Positions 1-7,988 of a DNA stretch of 64,000 bases are shown here, one piece after another (position 1 is the stretch's first letter; every line of letters begins with the position of its first letter). Location: NCBI RefSeq assembly GCF_004116405.1, contig NZ_SDIC01000004.1:416079-480078 (forward strand), in the 5' to 3' direction. The position numbers were made by a program, and so were the translations under genes. The notes under the pieces are model-generated. The model made no database searches. It saw only the letters and a list, made by a program, of their open reading frames with translations, and had not been told where the DNA came from. This stretch comes from Halegenticoccus tardaugens. GTDB taxonomy: Archaea > Halobacteriota > Halobacteria > Halobacteriales > Haloferacaceae.

Positions 1-1
1 G

Positions 2-133
2 CCGGCGACGCTCGACGTGCACTCGAACACGCTCTTCGAGGCGGCCGGAGTCGAGCGGCCGGACGGGTCGCCGCTCGTCCACGCGGCCGAACCGAGGGAC
101 GTCGTCGCCGGCTGGATCGGCCGCGCCGACTGA
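2..133 (+). CDS. C-terminal fragment of a DUF2071 (YqjF)-like protein
   Basis: The window opens inside this gene; 43 codons and the TGA stop are visible. The residues NTLFEAAG, then PDGSPLVH, resemble the C-terminal end of DUF2071/YqjF proteins, which usually read NTLFEADG and PLLHYSPG. Here the HYSPG part is replaced by HAAEPRD, so the match is incomplete. No function is claimed; the family is uncharacterised. The start lies upstream of the window. Confidence 0.5.
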   Translation, partial: PATLDVHSNTLFEAAGVERPDGSPLVHAAEPRDVVAGWIGRAD

Positions 134-156
134 TCGCGGTCGTCTCGATACCGCTT

Positions 157-219
157 GGTACCGCTCCGGAATTTCGTCTCGGTACCGCCCCGGAACTCCG
201 GCTCGGTACCGCTCCGGAA
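157..219 (+). repeat. Three-copy 24-bp direct repeat
   Basis: The 15-mer GGTACCGCTCCGGAA occurs at 157-171 and 205-219, and with one change (GGTACCGCCCCGGAA) at 181-195, giving an exact 24-bp period. A degenerate GATACCGCTT sits just before the first copy. It lies directly downstream of the DUF2071-like stop codon and upstream of a small gene. Three copies with short spacers are too few and too short for CRISPR. It could be slippage-derived or a multi-site operator; nothing decides. Confidence 0.7.
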
Positions 220-294
220 ACTACGTCGCGCTCCCCAGCGATACGTAACATATATCGGACATCTTTATGCGGGTGGCGGGCGTGCGATCGTTCG

Positions 295-435
295 ATGCCA
301 GCGAGCGACCGACGACCGACGGCAGACCCCCGGCCGACCGCCGCCGTGACGATCGAGTTCGACGCCGAGTCCGGCCGCATCAGGATCCACCGATCGACCC
401 CGCTCGGCGTCTACACGGAGACGGTACCGCGGTGA
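295..435 (+). CDS. Small hypothetical protein, 46 residues
   Basis: ATG at 295 opens a 46-codon frame ending in TGA at 433. A TATA-like TCTTTATG lies at about 262-269, the spacing expected for a leaderless haloarchaeal transcript. The N-terminal third is Arg/Pro-rich; the second half (AAVTIEFDAESGRIRIH) reads like a beta-rich haloarchaeal domain. It has no recognised family. It may be a small protein in its own right or the truncated start of a longer one, since the frame stops where a domain seems to begin. Confidence 0.45.
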   Translation: MPASDRRPTADPRPTAAVTIEFDAESGRIRIHRSTPLGVYTETVPR

Positions 436-540
436 CGGGTCGACGGATCGGGTGAATTCGACGGACACCGGACGCCGCGGGCGCGACGAACCGCGGGCGC
501 GCTGCGGGATACTTATTGCGGCTCGCGAAAACGACGAGGT

Positions 541-600
541 ATGGAGCGGTATCGTCGCTCGGACGACCGCCGGACGCGACGGCCGCGGGGTGGCCGATGA
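541..600 (+). CDS. Possible 19-codon leaderless upstream ORF before the PH-domain operon
   Basis: A TATA-like ACTTATT at 511-517 predicts a transcript start close to 541, where an ATG opens a 19-residue Arg-rich frame. Its TGA (598-600) overlaps the ATG (597-599) of the PH-domain gene as ATGA. This is the same coupling used between the two PH genes downstream. It could be a translated leader that feeds ribosomes into the operon, or a chance ATG in the 5' UTR. Confidence 0.35.
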   Translation: MERYRRSDDRRTRRPRGGR

Positions 601-1058
601 ACCGCCTGCACCCCCGCATTCGGGCGCTCTGGGTGGTGCGGGCGGTCGCGCTCGCGGTCGTCCTCGGGCTCGCCGTCGGGGCGGTCAACGAGTTCACCGT
701 CCGCGCGCCGCGCTGGGTCCCCGGGGCGGTTTTTCTCGTCGCCCTCGTCGCGGGGGTCGCTCTCGCGCTCGCCCGCTACCGGCTGTGGGGGTACGAGGTC
801 CGAGAGGACTCGCTGTACCTCGAACGCGGCGTGTTCACGCGCGTCCGGACGGTCGTTCCGTTCGTCCGCATCCAGCACGTCGACGCGACCCGCGGCCCCG
901 TGGAGCGGCTCGTCGGCCTCGCGCACACCGTCGTCTACACGGCCGGCTCCCGCGGCGCGGACGTCGCCATTCCGGGCCTGACGCCGGAGGGATCGGACGA
1001 CCTGCAGGAGCGGCTGAAGCGGCTCGCCATCCGGGCCGAGGGTGAAGACGCGGTATGA
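597..1058 (+). CDS. PH domain-containing membrane protein (YdbS-like)
   Basis: 153 residues: two adjacent hydrophobic helices (about residues 10-30 and 36-57), then a bacterial-type PH (bPH2) domain with the signature RVRTVVPFVRIQHVD. This is the architecture of YdbS-like proteins, which sit in the membrane with a cytosolic PH domain; their biochemical role is unsettled. A longer in-frame start at 516 (TTG) falls inside the likely promoter, so the ATG at 597 was chosen. The stop overlaps the next gene by ATGA, giving a two-gene ydbS-ydbT-type operon whose products probably work together. Confidence 0.8.
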   Translation: MNRLHPRIRALWVVRAVALAVVLGLAVGAVNEFTVRAPRWVPGAVFLVALVAGVALALARYRLWGYEVREDSLYLERGVFTRVRTVVPFVRIQHVDATRGPVERLVGLAHTVVYTAGSRGADVAIPGLTPEGSDDLQERLKRLAIRAEGEDAV

Positions 1059-2572
1059 GGCTCTCGCCGCTGTCGGTGCCGTACCGCGTCGTCGAGAAGG
1101 GGATCAGCCTCGTGTTCACCGCGGCCTTCCTCGTCTTCTCGGGGGCCTTCGCGTTCACGGACGACCTCACCGGGCCGCTGCTCGCCGTCGGGGCGCTCGG
1201 ACTGCTCGTGTTGGCGCTCGTCGGGTACGAACTCGCCTACTACCGGCGCTACGAGTACGAACTCACCCCGGACACGTTCGACATCCGATCCGGCGTCGTC
1301 TCCCGTCGGAACCGCGAGATTCCGCTTCGACGGATCCAGAACGTCGACATTCAGCGGAACGTCGCCCAGCGCGTCCTCGGCATCGCGGCCCTGAACTTCG
1401 AAACCGCGGGCGGCAGCGAGACCGAGGCCGCGATCCGATTCGTCACGTTCGAGGAGGCGAAGCGGCTCCAGCGGGAAATCAGCAGGCTCAAGCGCGGCAT
1501 CGCCCCCGAAGCGCCGGACGAACCGCCCGCGGAGGGTCTGTTCGCCCTCTCGCCCCGGGAACTCGCGCTCGTCGGGCTCCTCTCGTTCGACCTGCGAGTC
1601 CCCGGCGCGCTGTTCTTCCTCGTGTCCGGGTCGGTGCCGGTCGTCTCCCCGTTCGTCGGTCTCGGCTCCGACCCGGCGCTCGTCGCGCTCGGCGGGGTCG
1701 CGCTCGTGCTGTTCGTCGCGCTCGGCTCGTGGCTCGTGGGGGCCGCCGTCGCCGTCGTCAACTACTACGGTTTCGCCCTGTCGCGGACGACCGACGAACT
1801 CCAGTACGAGCGCGGCCTGCTCCGCCGCTACGACGGGTCGATCCCCTTCGACAAGGTCCAGACGCTCACGATCGAGGACAATCCGCTCAAGCGCCGGTTC
1901 GGCTACGCGACGCTCGCCATCGAGACGGCGGGCTACGCGCCGGGGCAGGGCGGGGAGTACGGCTCGCAGGCGGCGGTGCCGATCGCGCGGCGGGACCGGG
2001 TCGCCCGGCTCGCGAACGCGCTCGAACCGTTCGGCGAGCCGTCCTTCGAGCGCCCGCCGAAGCGCGTCCGGCGGCGCTACGCCGTCCGCTACCTCCTCGT
2101 CCTCGCGGTCGTCACCGGCGCGCTCTACGCGATCGCCGTCGCCCTCGACGGGGGAACGCTCTCGCTCGCGCCGGGGTTCCCGTGGTACCTCGCGGTCGCC
2201 TTCGTTCCCCTCGCCCCGGTCGCGGCCCACTACAAGTGGAAACACCGCGGCGTCTGGCTCGGCGAGAACCACGTCGTCACGCGGAACGGCTTCTGGACGC
2301 GCGAGACGAAGGCCGTCCCGTACCTCCGGATCCAGACGGTCATCGACCGGCGGACGATCTTCCAGCGGCGCTGGCGACTCGCGACCGTCACCGTCGACAC
2401 CGCCGGATCGCTGTCGCTCATGGCGAAGGACGCCGCGGCGGTCGACGTCGACGAGCGGCGGGCGGGCGACCTGCGCGAGGCACTGGATCGCCGGCTCCAC
2501 GACGCGCTGGTCCGACGGCGCGGCGGCTCGGCGTTCGTCTTCGGTAACGTCAGTCCCGCGGAAGAGCCGTGA
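1055..2572 (+). CDS. Triple PH-domain membrane protein (YdbT-like)
   Basis: 505 residues with three bPH2 domains, each carrying the pattern RxIPxxxIQxxxI (RNREIPLRRIQNVDI, GSIPFDKVQTLTI and KAVPYLRIQTVID). The domains are separated by pairs of hydrophobic helices near residues 10-50, 170-235 and 345-385. This matches YdbT-family proteins, always found beside the smaller YdbS-type partner as here. The function is unknown; a membrane scaffold or stress role has been suggested for bacterial members. Its ATG overlaps the preceding TGA (ATGA), so translation is probably coupled. Confidence 0.8.
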   Translation: MRLSPLSVPYRVVEKGISLVFTAAFLVFSGAFAFTDDLTGPLLAVGALGLLVLALVGYELAYYRRYEYELTPDTFDIRSGVVSRRNREIPLRRIQNVDIQRNVAQRVLGIAALNFETAGGSETEAAIRFVTFEEAKRLQREISRLKRGIAPEAPDEPPAEGLFALSPRELALVGLLSFDLRVPGALFFLVSGSVPVVSPFVGLGSDPALVALGGVALVLFVALGSWLVGAAVAVVNYYGFALSRTTDELQYERGLLRRYDGSIPFDKVQTLTIEDNPLKRRFGYATLAIETAGYAPGQGGEYGSQAAVPIARRDRVARLANALEPFGEPSFERPPKRVRRRYAVRYLLVLAVVTGALYAIAVALDGGTLSLAPGFPWYLAVAFVPLAPVAAHYKWKHRGVWLGENHVVTRNGFWTRETKAVPYLRIQTVIDRRTIFQRRWRLATVTVDTAGSLSLMAKDAAAVDVDERRAGDLREALDRRLHDALVRRRGGSAFVFGNVSPAEEP

Positions 2573-2632
2573 TCGGAACCGTCGCTCCCGTCGAAGAGCG
2601 GTGACACCCGACGGACGCGAGGGCGGCGGGGG

Positions 2633-3286
2633 CTACTCCCGCGCCGCGTCGATCGTCTCCGTGAACTTCCGAGCCGTCTCGGTGACCTCGTCGAACGCGC
2701 CGGCTTCGACCGCCTCGTCGTCGACGAGCGCGCTGCCGGCGCCGACGACTTCGGCACCGGCCTCGATGAAGTCGGCGGCGTTGTCGAGGTCGATCCCGCC
2801 CGTGGGCATGATCGGGATCTGCGGGAGCGGCCCCTTGATGCCCTTCACGTGGCTCGGGCCGCCGGTCGAGGCCGGGAACACCTTGACGACGTCCGCGCCG
2901 AGTTCGTAGCCCCGGAGCGCCTCGGTCGGGGTGAACACGCCGGGCGCGGTGACCACGCCGTAGCGGTTGCACGTCCGGACGACGCCCTCGTCGAGCGTCG
3001 GGCTGACGACGAACTCCGCGCCCGAAAGAAGCGCGCTCCGGGCCGTCTCGGCGTCGAGGACGGTCCCGGCGCCGATGACGACCTCGTCGCCGAACGATCC
3101 GGACACCTCCCCGATCATCCCCATCGCCCCCGGCGTGTCCGCCGTGATCTCGACGGCCGTGACGCCGCCCTCGCGGAGCGCCTCCACGACCTCGATAACG
3201 GTTCCCGCGTCGGCCCCGCGGAGGACGGCGACGACGCCGCTGTCTACGATCCGCTGTACGTCTCGGTGTGTGTCGAGCGCGGTCAT
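2633..3286 (-). CDS. 2-keto-3-deoxy-6-phosphogluconate aldolase (Eda-type)
   Basis: 217 residues forming a class I aldolase TIM barrel of the KDPG/KHG family, which splits KDPG to pyruvate and glyceraldehyde-3-phosphate in the Entner-Doudoroff route. Expected family residues are present: Glu46 in AVEIT, the GAGTVLD loop, Schiff-base Lys135 in VVKVFPAS, and the phosphate-binding PTGGID. Length is normal. The frame stays open upstream to 3505, but the sequence before Met1 is Arg/Gly-rich and non-homologous, so the ATG at 3286 was chosen. The semi-phosphorylative pathway of haloarchaea uses such an enzyme; related 2-keto-3-deoxy sugar acid substrates cannot be excluded. Confidence 0.85.
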   Translation of the reverse strand: MTALDTHRDVQRIVDSGVVAVLRGADAGTVIEVVEALREGGVTAVEITADTPGAMGMIGEVSGSFGDEVVIGAGTVLDAETARSALLSGAEFVVSPTLDEGVVRTCNRYGVVTAPGVFTPTEALRGYELGADVVKVFPASTGGPSHVKGIKGPLPQIPIMPTGGIDLDNAADFIEAGAEVVGAGSALVDDEAVEAGAFDEVTETARKFTETIDAARE

Positions 3287-3558
3287 TACGGGTGGACGTC
3301 GTCCCGGCCCGGTAATAAAGGCCGGCGGCAGCGGCCGGACGCCGACCGGACCGGCGCGGCGGGCGACGTCGCGTCCGCCGAGGCGGTCAGCGCGACGCTC
3401 GCCGCGCCGATCCGCACCCGCTCCCGGAGTTCGCGCCGTCCCCGCCGAAAACCGGTACCTCGCCGCCGAAGAACCGCATCGTCCCCCGCCCGAGAACCGT
3501 GTCACCGTCCGACACCCTCAAGCCGATCGGGACCCTAACCTCGGGTGAGCGTCTTCGG

Positions 3559-3584
3559 GCTATCTAGCAATCTATCTGGATAGC
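3559..3584. repeat. Inverted repeat in the kdgA/htrA intergenic region
   Basis: The 343 bases between 3287 and 3629 separate two divergent genes and hold no convincing ORF. The only structure seen is GCTATC (3559-3564) paired with GATAGC (3579-3584) around a TAT-rich loop, about 50 bases before the protease start. It is locally AT-rich and could be an operator or part of the promoter of the protease gene. Confidence 0.4.
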
Positions 3585-3629
3585 TACCCAGAAATCCAGC
3601 CGGGTTCGATAGCCGGGCGCGTTACCGAC

Positions 3630-4718
3630 ATGAACGCTGACATCGATTACGAACGGCTGTACCGGGACGTCATCCCGTCGGTCGTGTCGATCTACGTGGG
3701 GCAGCGGGGACCGGGCGTCGGAGCCGGCACCGGCTTCGTCTACGACGAGGGGCACGTGCTCACCAACCACCACGTGGTCGGGCCGGCGGACGAGGTCGAG
3801 ATCCGCTTCAGCGACGGCCAGTGGCGCGTGGGATCGGTCGTCGGGCGCGACGCCTACACCGACCTCGCGGTCGTGCGCGTCGCCGACCGCCCGCCGGAGG
3901 CGATTCCGCTCCCGGTCGCGACGGCGAGTCCGAGTCCGGGACGGCCCGTCGCCGCCATCGGGAACCCGCTCGGCCTCCACGGGTCGATCACCGCCGGCAT
4001 CGTCTCGGGCGTGAACCGCTCGATGCCGACCTCGAACGGCTTCGCCATCCCCGACGTGGTCCAGACGGACGCGCCGATCAACCCGGGCAACAGCGGCGGG
4101 CCGCTCGTCGCGATCCGCGGGGGAGGGACGGGAGACGCCGACCGGACGGGCGACCGCGCGTCCGGGGGCGACGTCCCCGCCGACGGGGGCGACGATCCCA
4201 CGTACGAGGTCGTCGGCGTCAACCGGGCGCGGCAGGGCGACAACATCGGCTTCGCCGTCTCGCCCGCCATCGTCTCCCGGGTCGTCCCGGCGCTCGTCGC
4301 GGAGGGGCGCTACCGACACTCGTACCTCCGCGCGCGCACCCTCGACGTGACGCCCACCGTCGCGGAGGCGAACGGCCTCGACGAACCCCGCGGCGTGCTC
4401 GTCGTCGACGTGCGCGCGGGCCCGGCGCGGGGCGACGCGCTCCGCGGGTCGCGGTTCACGCGGACGGTCCGCGGCCGGGAGATCCCGGTCGGCGGCGACG
4501 TGATCGTCGGCATCAACGGCCACGAACTGCAGACCCACGAGGAGCTGATGCGCTATCTGATCACCGAAACCGCCCCCGACGAACCGGTCGAGATCGAGGT
4601 CGTCCGCGACGGCCGGCCGCGGACGCTCGTCGTGACGCTGGCGGAGCGCCCGACCGTCGACCGTCCGCGCGGCCCGCGACGCGGTCGGGACGACGGCGAC
4701 CGGATCCCCATCGACTGA
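3630..4718 (+). CDS. HtrA/DegP-like serine protease with PDZ domain
   Basis: 362 residues. A trypsin-like domain (about 10-205) has the catalytic triad His48 (TNHHVV), Asp78 (YTDLAVV) and Ser155 (PGNSGGPL). A C-terminal PDZ domain (about 235-340) follows, with GVLVVDV and GDVIVGINGHEL. No signal peptide or membrane helix is present at the N-terminus, so the protein looks cytosolic, unlike the periplasmic bacterial HtrA. A glycine/aspartate-rich insertion of about 30 residues splits the region just after the catalytic serine. Role by family: protein quality control. It stands alone, divergent from the aldolase. Confidence 0.88.
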   Translation: MNADIDYERLYRDVIPSVVSIYVGQRGPGVGAGTGFVYDEGHVLTNHHVVGPADEVEIRFSDGQWRVGSVVGRDAYTDLAVVRVADRPPEAIPLPVATASPSPGRPVAAIGNPLGLHGSITAGIVSGVNRSMPTSNGFAIPDVVQTDAPINPGNSGGPLVAIRGGGTGDADRTGDRASGGDVPADGGDDPTYEVVGVNRARQGDNIGFAVSPAIVSRVVPALVAEGRYRHSYLRARTLDVTPTVAEANGLDEPRGVLVVDVRAGPARGDALRGSRFTRTVRGREIPVGGDVIVGINGHELQTHEELMRYLITETAPDEPVEIEVVRDGRPRTLVVTLAERPTVDRPRGPRRGRDDGDRIPID

Positions 4719-4752
4719 GCGGCGAGGCGCGACGACGCGCCCCGTCGCCCGA

Positions 4753-5535
4753 TCAATCGGTCCGCGGGATCGCGTACGCGCCCGCGAGGAAGAACAGGAG
4801 GGCGAGCGCGGCGAGGACGGCGAGGTCGACCGACGCGGAGCCGCTGCCGGTCGGTCCGGTGCCGCCGACCGGGTCGTACGTCACCGCCCGCACGCCGCGC
4901 GCGAAGTACGTCAACGGCGAGAGCGCCAGCGCGGGACGGAACCACGCCGGGAGCAGGTCGGGCGTGACGAACGTCTCCGAGAGGAAGAGCAGGGGGAGCG
5001 CGATGGCGTTGCTCGCCGCGATGACGCCGTCCTGCGAGTCGGCGACGCGGCCGATCACCGCGCCGAGGCCGCAAAAGAGCGCCACGCCGAGCCCGACGAA
5101 CGGGACGAGAAGCAGCAGATCGACGGAGAGAGGGATCGCCGCGCCGGTGACGAGGGCGATGAGCGCGAGCAGGAGCAGGCCGGCGAGGCCGATGACGACG
5201 ACGTTGACGAGCGTCTGCCCGAGGAGCCACTCCCAGCGCCGCTGCGGCGTCGTCGCCAGCTTCTCGAACCGGTTGCCGTCGCGGTGGCGCGCGATCTCGC
5301 TGCCGACTCGCGACAGCGGCGTAAAGAGCACCACGACCGCGAGGTACCCGGCGACGTAGTAGCCCGGCGGCTCCGCGAACAGGCCGCCGCCCGTCGGCTG
5401 CGTCTCGACGAGCACCCCGAAGATCACGACGAGGATCGCCGGGAAAAAGAACGTGAAGAAAACCGCCGTCCGCCGCCGGAGGAAGGAGGCCCACGCGGCG
5501 CGGAACTCGGCCGCGACGCGGCGCGCGGCGGTCAT
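4753..5535 (-). CDS. ABC-2 type transporter permease
   Basis: 260 residues with about six membrane helices typical of ABC-2 permeases (helices near 20-40, 55-75, 100-125, 135-160, 165-185 and 230-255). The cytosolic stretch ARHRDGNRFEKLATTP after helix 2 is characteristic of the family. It follows its ATPase gene directly and would form the membrane half of an exporter; the substrate cannot be read from sequence. Its start codon lies in the second copy of a 29-bp tandem duplication covering the gene junction. Confidence 0.85.
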   Translation of the reverse strand: MTAARRVAAEFRAAWASFLRRRTAVFFTFFFPAILVVIFGVLVETQPTGGGLFAEPPGYYVAGYLAVVVLFTPLSRVGSEIARHRDGNRFEKLATTPQRRWEWLLGQTLVNVVVIGLAGLLLLALIALVTGAAIPLSVDLLLLVPFVGLGVALFCGLGAVIGRVADSQDGVIAASNAIALPLLFLSETFVTPDLLPAWFRPALALSPLTYFARGVRAVTYDPVGGTGPTGSGSASVDLAVLAALALLFFLAGAYAIPRTD

Positions 5536-5587
5536 CGCGCACCTCCCGCGAGCGTCGCGGTCATCGCGCGCCCCCCGCGGGCGTCGC
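5530..5587 (-). repeat. 29-bp tandem duplication of the ATPase/permease junction, creating a 10-codon mini-ORF
   Basis: On the minus strand the 29-mer beginning GCGACGC and ending GCGATGACC occurs twice in a row (5587-5559 and 5558-5530) with three differences. Both copies contain an ATGA. The ATPase ends at the first; the ATG at 5564 opens the mini-ORF MTATLAGGAR; its TGA (5534-5532) overlaps the permease ATG at 5535. A single ancestral ATGA junction was therefore duplicated, leaving a coupled relay ORF between the two genes. Confidence 0.75.
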
Positions 5588-6505
5588 CGCCCGGCGTCTC
5601 CGCCCGTCCTCGAACGCTTCGCCCGTCAGCGCGAGGTACACGTCTTCGAGGGTCGGCTGCGTCCACGCGAGCGAGTCGTACTCGACGCCCGCCGCGTCGA
5701 GCGCGGCCACCGCCTCGCCGATGTCGGCCGGGGCGACGCCGTGAACCACCAGCTCGCCCGCGGTCGCCTCGACCCCGAACCCGACGTCGGCGACCGCCCG
5801 CGCCGCCGCCTCCGCGGCCGACGTTCGCACGACGAGCCTGCTCTCCCCGCCGTGTTCGGCGACGAGCCGCCCCGGCGTTCCGACGGCGACGAGGCGGCCG
5901 TCGGCGAGCAGTCCGACGCGGTCGGAGAGGCGCTCGACCTCCGCCATCGAGTGGCTGGTGAGAAAGACGGTCGTCCCGCCCGCCGCGAGGTCGGAGAGCA
6001 GCGCCCACAGCGCCCGCCGACCCGCCGGGTCGATGCCGGTCGTCGGCTCGTCGAGAAACAGCGCCGCCGGGTCGTTCACGAGCGCGATGCCGACGCAGAC
6101 GCGGCGCCGTTGGCCGCCGGAGAGGTTCTCGTACCACGTGTCCGCCGACGCCGCGAGGCCGACGTCGTCGAGGACCTCGTCCGGATCGCGCGCCTCGTCG
6201 TACAGGCCGGCGTAGTAGGAGACCAGTTCGCGGGCGGTGAGCCGCTCCGGCGGGGAGAACGACTGCGGGAGCAGCCCGATCAAACCGGCGTCGACCGCCG
6301 TCGGCTCGCCTCCGAGGACGCGGACCGACCCTTCGTCGATCGCCGTCGTCCCGGTGAGCGCGCGGACGAGCGTCGTCTTCCCCGCGCCGTTCGGGCCGAT
6401 GAGCCCGAACACCTCCCCCGCGTCGACGGACAGCGAGACGCCGTCGAGCGCGACCGTGTCGCCGTAGGTCTTGCGCACCCCGTCGGCGACGAGTGCCTCG
6501 TCCAT
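5561..6505 (-). CDS. ABC transporter ATP-binding protein (DrrA/CcmA-like)
   Basis: 314 residues. It has Walker A GPNGAGKTT near residue 36, signature LSGGQRRR near 132, and Walker B ALFLDEPTTGID near 153, followed by the H-loop TSH. A C-terminal accessory domain of about 90 residues is typical of exporters of the drug/antibiotic/NatA type. The ATG at 6505 was chosen because the upstream in-frame stretch is not homologous. It pairs with the permease immediately downstream. Confidence 0.88.
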   Translation of the reverse strand: MDEALVADGVRKTYGDTVALDGVSLSVDAGEVFGLIGPNGAGKTTLVRALTGTTAIDEGSVRVLGGEPTAVDAGLIGLLPQSFSPPERLTARELVSYYAGLYDEARDPDEVLDDVGLAASADTWYENLSGGQRRRVCVGIALVNDPAALFLDEPTTGIDPAGRRALWALLSDLAAGGTTVFLTSHSMAEVERLSDRVGLLADGRLVAVGTPGRLVAEHGGESRLVVRTSAAEAAARAVADVGFGVEATAGELVVHGVAPADIGEAVAALDAAGVEYDSLAWTQPTLEDVYLALTGEAFEDGRRRRAATPAGGAR

Positions 6506-6659
6506 GCCCGACCCTCGCGCCCTCCGGGAGGTAAGGCTTCCCTTCCGCTCCGACGGCCGACGACCTCGCGTCCGCACGTTCGCGGTCGCGTCCGCGTTCG
6601 CCGGCCGCTCGATTTCCGCGACTGCCACCCTTTTGACGGCGGCGGCCGAGGTGTCGGGC

Positions 6660-7676
6660 ATGGACTACAGACAGCTCGGTTCGACCGGTACGCGGGTTTC
6701 GGAACTCTGCTTCGGCACGTGGCGCTTCGGCCGCGACACCGGCGACGGCGACGAAACGGACCGCGACGAGGCCCACGACCTGCTCGACGCGTTCGCGGCG
6801 CGCGGCGGCAACTTCGTCGACACCGCGAACGTCTACGGCGACCCGAACGGGACGAGCGAGGAGTGGATCGGCGACTGGCTCGCGGGACGCGACCGCGAGG
6901 ACTTCGTGATCGCCTCGAAGGTGTACTTCCCGTTCGACGAGGACAACCCGAACGGTCGGGGGCTCTCTCGGACGCACGTCAGAAACCAGATCGACGGCAC
7001 CCTCGAACGGCTCGGGACGGACTACCTCGACCTCTACTACATCCACCGGTGGGACGAGAACACGCCGATCGAGGAGACGCTCTCCACGCTGTCCGGACTC
7101 GTCGAGGAGGGGAAGGTGAACTACCTCGGCGCGAGCACGATGGCGGCGTGGCAGCTGACGAAGGCGCTCTGGAAGAGCGACGTCCACGACTGGGCGCGGT
7201 TCGACGTGACCCAGCCGCTCTTTCACGCCGGCTACTACGAGGACGTGAAGGGCTACCTCGACGTGTGCGCCGACCAGGACGTCGCGGTCTGCCCGTACTC
7301 CCCGCTCGCGGGCGGATTCCTGACGGGCAAGTACGAGCGCGCGGACCCGGACGACCCGCAGGAGGTGACCGCGCCGGACGGCTCCCGCGGCAGCTTCGAC
7401 GAGTACTTCGCGGATTACTACGTCTCCGAGCGCGGCTGGCACGTCCTCGACGCGATCCGCGAGGTCGCGGACGAAGTCGACGCCTCGCCCGCGCAGGTCG
7501 CCCTGCGCTGGCTGATGGACCAGCCCGATTTCACCTGCGTGCCCATCGTCGGCGCGCGAACGGTCGACCAGCTCGACGAGAACGTCGACGCCTGCGAGAT
7601 CGACCTCTCCGACGAGCAGTTCGAGCGCATCCTCGACGCGCGATATGACGAGGAGGGGAACGTTATCGGTCACTGA
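6660..7676 (+). CDS. Aldo/keto reductase
   Basis: 338 residues of the AKR TIM-barrel family, close to the YajO/potassium-channel beta-subunit-like group. The catalytic tetrad is visible: Asp54, Tyr59 (DTANVYGD), Lys87 (ASKVYF) and His129 (YYIHRWD). The C-terminal NADPH-binding segment is PIVGARTVDQLDENV. It reduces aldehydes or ketones with NADPH; the physiological substrate is unknown. A CCTTTTGACG stretch about 30 bases before the ATG and the absence of a leader suggest its own leaderless promoter. Confidence 0.88.
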   Translation: MDYRQLGSTGTRVSELCFGTWRFGRDTGDGDETDRDEAHDLLDAFAARGGNFVDTANVYGDPNGTSEEWIGDWLAGRDREDFVIASKVYFPFDEDNPNGRGLSRTHVRNQIDGTLERLGTDYLDLYYIHRWDENTPIEETLSTLSGLVEEGKVNYLGASTMAAWQLTKALWKSDVHDWARFDVTQPLFHAGYYEDVKGYLDVCADQDVAVCPYSPLAGGFLTGKYERADPDDPQEVTAPDGSRGSFDEYFADYYVSERGWHVLDAIREVADEVDASPAQVALRWLMDQPDFTCVPIVGARTVDQLDENVDACEIDLSDEQFERILDARYDEEGNVIGH

Positions 7677-7718
7677 CGGGCGCGAGGTTTTCCCGTCGGC
7701 GGCCGTTACTTGGAGTCC

Positions 7719-7961
7719 ATGGCTCGCTCCACCTCCGAGGACGACCCGTGTCCCGTCTGCGGACAGCCCTACGACCGCCTCGTCCGCGTCGCACGCGGCG
7801 TCGGGTGGAACGACCTGTACCCCGGCTCGCCGTTCGACTACTTCGAGGCGTACCAGCGGCGCTGCGCGGCCGACTACGACGTCGAAGCCGACGAGAAACT
7901 CCCCGCGAGGGAGCGCGCGATCTACCTCCACGCCGGTCGGCGGAGCGTCTCGGTTCTCTGA
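7719..7961 (+). CDS. Small zinc-finger-like haloarchaeal protein
   Basis: 80 residues. A single CPVC motif lies near the N-terminus (DDPCPVCGQPYD) and one further Cys (QRRCAADYD) follows later, so zinc binding is possible but not certain. The acidic, compact sequence and genuine codon use support a real gene. The ATG at 7719 is preferred over a TTG at 7710. It has no known function; it sits alone between the reductase and the convergent membrane-protein gene. Confidence 0.7.
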   Translation: MARSTSEDDPCPVCGQPYDRLVRVARGVGWNDLYPGSPFDYFEAYQRRCAADYDVEADEKLPARERAIYLHAGRRSVSVL

Positions 7962-7988
7962 GATTCACGCGACTCCGGCGCTATCGCC

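Noticed and set aside
157..219. CRISPR array
   Set aside because: Only three 15-bp units with 9-base gaps and no cas genes nearby; it is a short direct repeat.
935..2500. A 521-codon open frame on the minus strand antisense to the triple PH gene
   Set aside because: It has only Arg/Glu/Asp/Gly repeats without domains; it is the typical GC-rich mirror of a real haloarchaeal gene.
5532..7931. A 799-codon minus-strand frame over the aldo/keto reductase and ATPase
   Set aside because: Antisense or frame-shifted shadow; the genuine ATPase and reductase have intact motifs and explain the region.
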